Position numbers and translations under genes: made by a program
The notes under the pieces: model-generated
Told to the model about the DNA's origin: nothing
The model's database searches: none
What the model saw: the letters and a program-made list of their open reading frames with translations, nothing else
Part shown: piece by piece, positions 58,508-64,000 of the stretch
How the letters are laid out: the number at the start of each line of letters is the position of its first letter
Numbering within the stretch: the stretch's first letter is position 1
Source: Nonomuraea typhae
Lineage (GTDB): Bacteria > Actinomycetota > Actinomycetes > Streptosporangiales > Streptosporangiaceae
Assembly: GCF_009760925.1 (NCBI RefSeq)
Contig: NZ_VRLV01000011.1
Span: forward strand, 1-64,000
Length of the DNA stretch: 64,000 nucleotides
Reading direction: 5' to 3'

Positions 58508-59651
58508 GGCGCCACTCCAGGACGATCGTCGTCCCCTCACCGGGCGCGGCCCTGATCGCCGCGCTGCCGCCGGCGGCGGTCATCGCGCCGGTGACGGCTT
58601 CGCGCAGCCCGAAGCCGGTGCGCCGGGGGTCGAAGCCGCGGCCTTCGTCGCGCACGGTCACCCGGACAAGGGGGCCGTCCGCGGTGAGCCGGATCGTGGC
58701 CCGGTCCACGCCGGCGTGCTTGAAGACGTTGGCCAGGGACTCCTTGGCGGCCTCGGTGAACGCGGCCGCGATGGTCGCGGGCACCTCGGCGGGCTCGAGC
58801 TCCAGGGTCACGGTGAGCTGGGGAGCGTGCCAGTCGGCGAGGCCGGCCAGGCGCCGGTCCAGGCGGACCAGCCGTTCGGGTTCCTCCCCGGCCTCCTCCG
58901 CCGAGCGGGACAGCTCCCGCAGGTCCGCCGCGGCGTGCCGGCGCAGGGCGGCGCCGGGGTGCGGGGTGGCCAGTTGGAGGGCGATGGTGAGGGTGGTCAG
59001 CGGCCCGTTGTGGATGGTCCGCAGGTGGGATCGGGCGTCCTCCCGCGCGGCCCGGCCGATCTCCAACCGGCGGATCTGGGCCTGGAGCTCGGTGAAGACC
59101 CGGGCCGCCGCCTCGCCGGTCCGGGTCGCCACGATCATCGTCGCCGCCGCCGCCAGGGCCTGCACGCACAGGACCACGGTCTGGTTGGCCGCCGAGACGC
59201 CGATCGAGGAGGAGCCGGCGAACAGGGCGGCGGGCACCAGCAGGGAGACGGGCACGGAGATCCACAGACCGCCCGCGAGCTGGGCGGCGATCACAGTGAG
59301 GCTGGCCAGCCCGGCCACCCAGCTCGCCCCGCCGGAGATCGCCTCCGCGGGCACCAGCTCCCCGATGAACAGGCAGAAGGCCGCCGTCATCAGCACGTCG
59401 AGGACGACCAGCCAGCGGTCCAGCCCCCGGATCCAGCAGATGGCCCCGTAGAGACCGGTCCAGGCGGAGAGCGTCACCAGCGCGAGGATCGCCCAGCCGG
59501 GGGTGTCGAGCTCGGCCAGGCCCAGCAGGGCCGACGGCACCACCACCACGACCGCGGAGCCGCGCAACCCGGCGGCCATCCGCGACATCGCCGCGCGCAC
59601 GGGCTCCACGCGCAGGAGCCGGTCGACGTCGGCGTCCCTGAACGTGCCCAT
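58500..59651 (-). CDS. NarX-type sensor histidine kinase
   Basis: This 383-residue protein starts at ATG 59651. The N-terminal half has about six membrane segments and little extracytoplasmic sequence. The dimerisation region is of the HisKA_3 type (REDARSHLRTIHNGPLTTLT, phospho-acceptor His214). The HATPase domain has the N box AKESLANVFKHAG, G1 DEGRGFDP and GFGLREAVTGAMTAAGGSAA with APGEGTTIVLEW. It should phosphorylate Asp61 of the NarL-type regulator encoded two genes downstream. The small extracellular portion suggests sensing within the membrane or through partners. Confidence 0.92.
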   Translation of the reverse strand: MGTFRDADVDRLLRVEPVRAAMSRMAAGLRGSAVVVVVPSALLGLAELDTPGWAILALVTLSAWTGLYGAICWIRGLDRWLVVLDVLMTAAFCLFIGELVPAEAISGGASWVAGLASLTVIAAQLAGGLWISVPVSLLVPAALFAGSSSIGVSAANQTVVLCVQALAAAATMIVATRTGEAAARVFTELQAQIRRLEIGRAAREDARSHLRTIHNGPLTTLTIALQLATPHPGAALRRHAAADLRELSRSAEEAGEEPERLVRLDRRLAGLADWHAPQLTVTLELEPAEVPATIAAAFTEAAKESLANVFKHAGVDRATIRLTADGPLVRVTVRDEGRGFDPRRTGFGLREAVTGAMTAAGGSAAIRAAPGEGTTIVLEWRHE

Positions 59652-59722
59652 GGCTCAACCCCCACAGGGTGGGAGGCGGCCACCCCCAACGTGGCACGCC
59701 GCCCCGCGCCCGCGCAACCGGA

Positions 59723-59742
59723 TGACCGCTGTGGAGCGGTCT
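59723..59742. promoter_or_regulatory. inverted repeat TGACCGCT-N4-AGCGGTCT (copy 2)
   Basis: This copy (spacer GTGG) lies in the 158-bp gap between the divergent kinase gene (start 59651) and the SGNH hydrolase gene (start 59810). It is identical at 18 of 20 positions to the element at the far end of the operon (56701-56720), read in the opposite direction. On the plus strand it is followed by TTTT, so an attenuator is possible, but the divergent promoter position favours an operator for the NarL-type regulator. Confidence 0.55.
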
Positions 59743-59809
59743 TTTGGCCGCATCTCGCCACCGTCACGCTGACGCGTACGAACCGATGGCCAGGAAGGCA
59801 GGAACGGCC

Positions 59810-60721
59810 ATGAGAACGATCTTCTGCATCGCGACCCTCTTATTCGTGCTCACCGCGCTCGCGCCACCGGCGGCCGCCGCCGCGCCGTACGTCTATGTGG
59901 CGCTGGGGGACTCGGTGGCGTCGGGACACGGCGTGGACACCAGCGCGACCGACGACTGCCGCAGGTCCACGGCGGCCTATCCCGACCTGGTGTACGCGAC
60001 CCTCTCCAATAGCGACTTCCACGACCTCGCCTGCTCCGGCACCACTACCGCGCTGATGCTCAGCCGCCAGGTGGGGCACGCCGACCGGATGCTGGGCGGC
60101 GACAGCGGGCTGGTGACGATCACGATCGGGGCCAACGACTTCGAGTTCGCGAAGGCCATGACCTACGTCAGGGCCTTCCTCCCCGGGCTGTACGGGGAGT
60201 TCCGCAGGTTCCGCGACAGGGCGGCGGAGCGCGTGCGCACCAACCTCGCGACCGCCCTGGAACGGCTCGGCGCCGGCAAGCCACAGCGCACGATCATGGT
60301 GACCACGTACTTCAACCCGTTCAACGCCAAGTCGGTGCTCTACGAGACGGCCAACTGGCTGGGCGCCCAGTGCGACTGGACCCAGTACGGCCGCCCGCCC
60401 TGCCACCAGGTGATGGCGGAATCGGTCGAGGCGCTGAACGCGGCCATCCTCGGCGCGGTCGCCGACTACGCGGGCACGGGCGCCGACGCGCGCGTCATCG
60501 CCGTCGACGAGGTGGCCGCCGCGTTCGACGAGCGCCGCGCACCCAAGCCGTACTGCGGTACAGCCGACCCGACCTTCGAGGAGTCGTGGATCCAGGCCAG
60601 ACAGGACGGCAGGCTGAACGTCTTCGACCCGCCCCGCAACGGCGACGACTGCTTCCACCCGAACGCCCGTGGGCAGGAGGAACTGGCCGGGATGGTGCTC
60701 CGGGCCATGCCCGGCAGCTGA
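59810..60721 (+). CDS. secreted SGNH/GDSL-family hydrolase
   Basis: This 303-residue protein starts at ATG 59810. A signal peptide (IFCIATLLFVLTALAPPAAA) leads directly into block I VYVALGDSVASGHGVD (nucleophile Ser in GDS). Block II/III follows (DLACSGTTTALML; ITIGANDFEF with oxyanion Asn) and block V CFHPNARGQEELA (catalytic Asp/His). Three Cys pairs are probable, as in Streptomyces-type secreted lipases/esterases. It should cleave an ester outside the cell. The divergent sensor operon and the inverted repeat between them suggest control by the NarL-type regulator. Confidence 0.92.
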   Translation: MRTIFCIATLLFVLTALAPPAAAAAPYVYVALGDSVASGHGVDTSATDDCRRSTAAYPDLVYATLSNSDFHDLACSGTTTALMLSRQVGHADRMLGGDSGLVTITIGANDFEFAKAMTYVRAFLPGLYGEFRRFRDRAAERVRTNLATALERLGAGKPQRTIMVTTYFNPFNAKSVLYETANWLGAQCDWTQYGRPPCHQVMAESVEALNAAILGAVADYAGTGADARVIAVDEVAAAFDERRAPKPYCGTADPTFEESWIQARQDGRLNVFDPPRNGDDCFHPNARGQEELAGMVLRAMPGS

Positions 60722-60764
60722 TACACGGCGGATACACGGCTGAGCGCAGGCGGACATCCGGTCA

Positions 60765-60808
60765 ACACCGTGCGGAGGGAAGCGGCCGCCAAGGTTGCCG
60801 CACGGTGT
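60765..60808 (+). other. 11-bp inverted repeat with 22-nt loop
   Basis: ACACCGTGCGG (60765-60775) pairs perfectly with CCGCACGGTGT (60798-60808); the loop contains the palindrome GCGGCCGC. The element lies between the SGNH hydrolase stop and the lipoprotein start, so it may terminate the first transcript or form a leader hairpin of the second. Just before it, GATACACGGC occurs twice in tandem. Confidence 0.5.
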
Positions 60809-60832
60809 GAGCCAACGGTTAGGAGTTCCGTG

Positions 60833-61615
60833 ATGCGTGTGCTGGTGTTCGGTCTGTTCGGGCTGGCGGTGGTGACCGGGTGCGGGGCCAACGCCGCCGC
60901 CCCAGCGGAGAAGGCCGGCGTCTCGGCGGACAAGATTCGCGAGCGTGAGCACGTCATCGCCACCTGCATGAAGCAGAAGGGGTTCGCCTACGCTGCCCAG
61001 GTCAGCCAGCCGAAGAAGGAGCCGGTCAGCGCCGACTACGCGACGATGAAGGAGCAGCGCGCCAAGCACGGCTTCGGCGTCTTCTCCGCCTACGTCTACC
61101 CGAGGCCGTCCGCCGAGGCGGTGCCCGATCCCAACCAGGCCACGATCGACAAGCTCCCGGCCGGGCAGAAGGACGCCTACCGCACGACCATGAACGAGTG
61201 CCGGATCGGCGCCCTGCGGCAGGTGTACGGCCTGAAGGTCACCTCGGTCGACGACTACTACGACCAGATGAGCAAGGCCATCGAGGGCATCGACAAGGAG
61301 CTGAACGGCGATCCCAAGCTGGTGGAGCTGGCCGCGCCGTTCGCCGAGTGCCTGAAGGCCAAGGGCGAGCGGGTGGCCTCCGGCAGGCCGGGCGACCTGA
61401 GCGTCCGGGGCTCGGCGGTGTGGGGCGAGCAGGCCGACAAGCTGGCCAAGAACGGGAAGGTGTCGGCCGAGGCGGCCCGGCCGTACCTCGTGAAGGAGAT
61501 CAGGTCGGCGCTGGCCGACCTGGAGTGCGGCAAGGACTTCTACGCCGCCTACATCCCGCTGAGCCAGCGGCTGAACAACGAGGCCCGCGTCCGGTTCGGG
61601 TTCTCCGAGCAGTGA
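60833..61615 (+). CDS. lipoprotein with Cys-containing repeats, unknown function
   Basis: This 260-residue protein starts at ATG 60833, seven bases after AGGAG. The lipobox signal is LVFGLFGLAVVTGC. The mature protein has spaced Cys in ATCMKQKGFAY, NECRIGALRQVYG, FAECLKAKGERV and LECGKDFYAAY, a pattern of paired helices resembling that of the lipoprotein at 10499. It is coupled by GTGA to an HlyD-like adaptor and MacB-type ABC genes. Such lipoproteins commonly accompany these efflux systems in actinomycetes, perhaps as an extracellular sensing or capture component. Confidence 0.82.
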   Translation: MRVLVFGLFGLAVVTGCGANAAAPAEKAGVSADKIREREHVIATCMKQKGFAYAAQVSQPKKEPVSADYATMKEQRAKHGFGVFSAYVYPRPSAEAVPDPNQATIDKLPAGQKDAYRTTMNECRIGALRQVYGLKVTSVDDYYDQMSKAIEGIDKELNGDPKLVELAAPFAECLKAKGERVASGRPGDLSVRGSAVWGEQADKLAKNGKVSAEAARPYLVKEIRSALADLECGKDFYAAYIPLSQRLNNEARVRFGFSEQ

Positions 61616-63252
61616 AACGCAAGGCGCTGATCGTGCTGGCCGCGGTCCTCGTGGTGGCGGGGGCCGGGTGGGGGCTGAGCACGCGGCTGCGCTCCCCGGC
61701 CGACGAGGCCGCCGCGCGCAAGCCGCCCAAGCCGTCGCTGGTCACCGTGGCGGTCGAGCGGCGCAAGCTGGTCAGCACGGTCGTGGTCAGCGGTGCTCTG
61801 GAGTACGGCTCGCCGTACCCGGTGTCGCTGGCCGGAGTCGTCGGGGGCAGCGACACCGCGCAGCGGGCCACGCGCGCTCCCCGGCGCGGCACGATCAAGG
61901 AGGGCGGGGTGGTGATGGAGGTGAACGGGCGTCCGGTGTTCGCCTTCTCCGGGAAGGTGCCGATGCATCGCAGCCTGGTTCCCGGCGTCGAGGGGGACGA
62001 CGTGCGGCAGTTGCAGAAGGGGCTGCGGCGGCTCGGGCACGCGGTGCCGGTGACCGGGGTGTTCGATGCGGCAACCGTGGCCGCCGTCACCCGGTTCTAC
62101 GCCAAGCGGGACTACCGGGCGCAGCAGCCGACCCTGGAGCTCCGGCAGAAGCGGGATGAGCTGCGGCGGGCCGTACGCACCGCGCAGGAGGTGCTCGCGA
62201 CCGAGCGGAAGGCGCTCGACCTGGGCAGGGACGTGCTCCCTCTGAAGGTCAGGCTGGCCAACGCCCGGCGGGATCTGCGGGAGGCCGAGCAGGCGCTGGC
62301 CCGGGCGCCGGAGGCCACTCCCGACGACGCGGCCAAGATCGAGGCGGCCGAGAGCGCGGTGCGGGCGGCCGAGGAGAAGCTGCTGGCCGCCCAGCAGGAG
62401 CCCACGCCGGCGCCGACCCCCACGCCTTCGGACAGCCGGCTGCGGGACTTCCAGCTCGCCAACGCCCAGGCCGAGCTGGACGCGGCCCGGCGGGCGCTGG
62501 AGCGGGCGCACGAGGAGGCCGGGCTCGCGCGGGAGAAGCGGCTGGCCGAGGCCGGCAAGAGCGTGCGGGTGGCCCGCGAGGCCGTCGTCACCGCCGAGCA
62601 GGCGCTCCGGCAGGCCAGGCAGCTGTCCCCGGTCAAGCTCAAGGTGGCCAACGCGCAGGCGGACGTGGGCGCGGCGCGGGCGCTGCTGGCCGAGTTCGAC
62701 AAGACGTACGGCACCAGCGTGCCGCCGGGTGAGATCGTCTTCCTGCCCAAGCTGCCCGCCCGCCTGCACAAGGCGGGCGTCAAGGCGGGCGAGCAGGTGG
62801 ACAAGCCGATCGCCACGGTGACCAGCTCCACGTTCGTGGTCTCCGGCTCGGTGGACGCGGGCGAGGCCGAGCGGCTGAAGGCGGGCCTGGCCGCGAGCAT
62901 CGAGACCGAGTCCGGCAGGACCGTCGCGGGCACGGTGAGCGCGCTGGGCGGGCGGGACGCGAAGGGCGCGGTGCCGGTCGTGGTCACCCCGGCCTCGATG
63001 AAGGGGCTCAAGAAGCTGGCCGGGGCCGCGGTGACCGTGCGCGTGACGATCGGCGCCACCGGCGCGGAGGTGCTCGTGGTCCCGTCGGCCGCGCTCGTCA
63101 CGGCCGCGGACGGCAGGGCGCGGGTGCAGGTGGAGACCGCGCCCGACCAGGTCAAGGAGGTCCAGGTGCGGACCGGCCTGGCCGCGGACGGCGCGGTCGA
63201 GGTGACCGGCGACCTGAAGCCGGGCGACCTGGTGGTGGTCAACGGTGGCTGA
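61612..63252 (+). CDS. HlyD/MacA-like membrane fusion protein with peptidoglycan-binding domain
   Basis: This 546-residue protein starts at GTG 61612 (GTGA overlap). One N-terminal membrane helix (ALIVLAAVLVVAGAGWG) is followed by a beta-barrel/lipoyl-like part (VTVAVERRKLVSTVVVSGAL). A PG_binding_1 domain follows (about 118-160; DDVRQLQKGLRRLGHAVPVT, GVFDAATVAAVTRFYAK), then a long coiled coil (about 168-345, Ala/Glu/Arg-rich). C-terminal barrel domains come last (EIVFLPKLPARLHKAGVKAG, VEVTGDLKPGDLVVVNGG). It should link the ABC transporter to the cell wall. The next gene begins within its last codons. Confidence 0.9.
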   Translation: MKRKALIVLAAVLVVAGAGWGLSTRLRSPADEAAARKPPKPSLVTVAVERRKLVSTVVVSGALEYGSPYPVSLAGVVGGSDTAQRATRAPRRGTIKEGGVVMEVNGRPVFAFSGKVPMHRSLVPGVEGDDVRQLQKGLRRLGHAVPVTGVFDAATVAAVTRFYAKRDYRAQQPTLELRQKRDELRRAVRTAQEVLATERKALDLGRDVLPLKVRLANARRDLREAEQALARAPEATPDDAAKIEAAESAVRAAEEKLLAAQQEPTPAPTPTPSDSRLRDFQLANAQAELDAARRALERAHEEAGLAREKRLAEAGKSVRVAREAVVTAEQALRQARQLSPVKLKVANAQADVGAARALLAEFDKTYGTSVPPGEIVFLPKLPARLHKAGVKAGEQVDKPIATVTSSTFVVSGSVDAGEAERLKAGLAASIETESGRTVAGTVSALGGRDAKGAVPVVVTPASMKGLKKLAGAAVTVRVTIGATGAEVLVVPSAALVTAADGRARVQVETAPDQVKEVQVRTGLAADGAVEVTGDLKPGDLVVVNGG

Positions 63253-63922
63253 GCCGGTCATCCTGCTCCGGGACCTCACCAAGGAGTTCCCCGCCGACCC
63301 GCCGGTCAAGGCGCTCGACGCGGTCAACCTGCGCGTCGAGCGATCGGACTATCTGGCCATCGTCGGTCCCTCGGGATCCGGCAAGTCCACGCTGCTCAAC
63401 ATGCTCGGCCTGCTCGACCAGCCGACCGGCGGCAGCTATCTGCTCGACGGCATCGAGACCACCACGCTCAAGGACGGCGCCAGGACCGCGGTGCGCGGCA
63501 GCCGGATCGGCTTCGTCTTCCAGTCCTTCCACCTGCTGCCCCACCGCAGCGTGCTGGAGAACGTGATGCTCGCCGAGGTGTACGGCAGGGCCCCGCGCAA
63601 GGGCCGCCGCGACCGCGCCCTGCGGGCCCTGGACCGGGTACGGCTGTCGCACCGGGTGGACTTCCTGCCGGGCAGGATGTCCGGCGGCGAACGGCAGCGC
63701 GCCGCCATCGCCCGCGCGTTGCTGGGCGAACCGGCGCTGCTGCTGTGCGACGAGCCCACGGGCAACCTCGACAGCAGGAACACCGACGCCGTGCTCGACT
63801 TGTTCGACGAGCTGCGCGCCCAGGGCATGACGATCGTGGTCATCACCCACGAGAACGAGGTCAGCGACCGCGCCGACCGCCGGGTCCGGATTGCCGACGG
63901 GGTGCTCAGTGAAGCTCCGTGA
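63245..63922 (+). CDS. MacB-type ABC transporter ATP-binding protein
   Basis: This 225-residue ATPase starts at GTG 63245, overlapping the adaptor gene by 8 bp. Motifs are Walker A GPSGSGKST, Q-loop FVFQSFHLLPHRSV, signature MSGGERQRAAIARAL, Walker B LLLCDEPTGNLD and switch His in VVITHENEV. The PTGNLD and FQSFHLLP signatures place it in the MacB/LolD group. These power mechanotransmission permeases of the FtsX/MacB fold that move peptides, antibiotics or lipoproteins. The permease gene starts inside its last codons. Confidence 0.93.
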   Translation: MAEPVILLRDLTKEFPADPPVKALDAVNLRVERSDYLAIVGPSGSGKSTLLNMLGLLDQPTGGSYLLDGIETTTLKDGARTAVRGSRIGFVFQSFHLLPHRSVLENVMLAEVYGRAPRKGRRDRALRALDRVRLSHRVDFLPGRMSGGERQRAAIARALLGEPALLLCDEPTGNLDSRNTDAVLDLFDELRAQGMTIVVITHENEVSDRADRRVRIADGVLSEAP

Positions 63923-64000
63923 CCTGCTCGACGAGGCCATGGCAGGTCTCCTGGCCCGCCCGGTGCGCTCGGCGCTGACCGCGCTCGGCACCGTGCTGGG
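63909..64000 (+). CDS. MacB/FtsX-type ABC permease, N-terminus only (runs off right edge)
   Basis: A frame from GTG 63909, overlapping the ATPase by 14 bp, encodes VKLRDLLDEAMAGLLARP and then VRSALTALGTVLG to the window end. This is the typical amphipathic start and first helix of MacB/FtsX-type permeases (L.EA...L...P.RS.LT.LG..). Context after the adaptor and ATPase genes makes the assignment firm despite only 30 codons being visible. Confidence 0.75.
   Translation, partial: MKLRDLLDEAMAGLLARPVRSALTALGTVL

Overview
The window is very GC-rich DNA with strong G/C bias at third codon positions, many GTG starts, frequent ATGA/GTGA stop-start overlaps, three AfsR/SARP-type regulators, two-component systems and many secreted or lipoprotein genes. 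This points to a filamentous actinomycete, perhaps of the Streptosporangiales (Nonomuraea-like). That is an inference: the window has no rRNA or other taxonomic marker. I see no tRNA, CRISPR array or complete insertion sequence. The only mobile-element trace is the N-terminus of a probable IS630-type transposase at the left edge, next to a HxlR regulator that has lost its middle.

Layout. 0-3.5 kb: broken HxlR gene, small HTH/membrane protein, penicillin-binding-like lipoprotein, and an XRE-MmyB regulator divergent from an F420/NADP oxidoreductase. 3.5-8.4 kb: a tightly coupled operon on the minus strand (YtrA-type GntR repressor, ABC ATPase, ABC permease, S41 protease, alpha/beta hydrolase) with a dyad operator in front, divergent from a cytochrome P450. 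9.7-13.7 kb: Cu/Zn superoxide dismutase, a Cys-containing lipoprotein, and an OmpR-type response regulator / histidine kinase / GerMN lipoprotein operon resembling a reduced mtrA-mtrB-lpqB. 13.7-25 kb: B-lectin protein, AfsR-like regulator with divergent GNAT, a large XRE-STAND-WD40 protein, and two secreted proteins. 25.4-39.9 kb: an exopolysaccharide region. Eight coupled genes (priming sugar transferase, O-antigen-ligase/polymerase-like protein, MurJ/Wzx flippase, deacetylase, GT4, Wzz-like protein, FemAB/BioF2-like acyltransferase, GT4) are followed by a convergent GH26-like secreted hydrolase with a long Pro-Ala-Ser repeat. Next come an ATP-grasp ligase, a flavin monooxygenase-like protein, a small secreted protein and an NlpC/P60 protein. 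40-53 kb: small exported protein, subtilase, GEVED protein, a C-terminally truncated AfsR-like regulator divergent from a DHA2 MFS exporter, an S9 peptidase and a third AfsR-like regulator. 53-64 kb: secreted zinc metalloprotease, small secreted protein, a NarL-type response regulator with one canonical and one degenerate sensor, an SGNH hydrolase, then a lipoprotein / HlyD-like adaptor / MacB-type ABC system that runs off the right edge.

How it fits together. The window is dominated by the cell surface: polysaccharide synthesis and export, secreted hydrolases and proteases, envelope two-component systems and efflux. The most interesting items are the polysaccharide cluster with its ATP-grasp/flavoprotein appendix, a nearly identical 20-bp inverted repeat at both ends of the NarL-type sensor operon, the paired canonical and degenerate kinases in that operon, the repeat-tailed GH26 protein, and a zinc metalloprotease with a duplicated Cys/Asp module around its active site.
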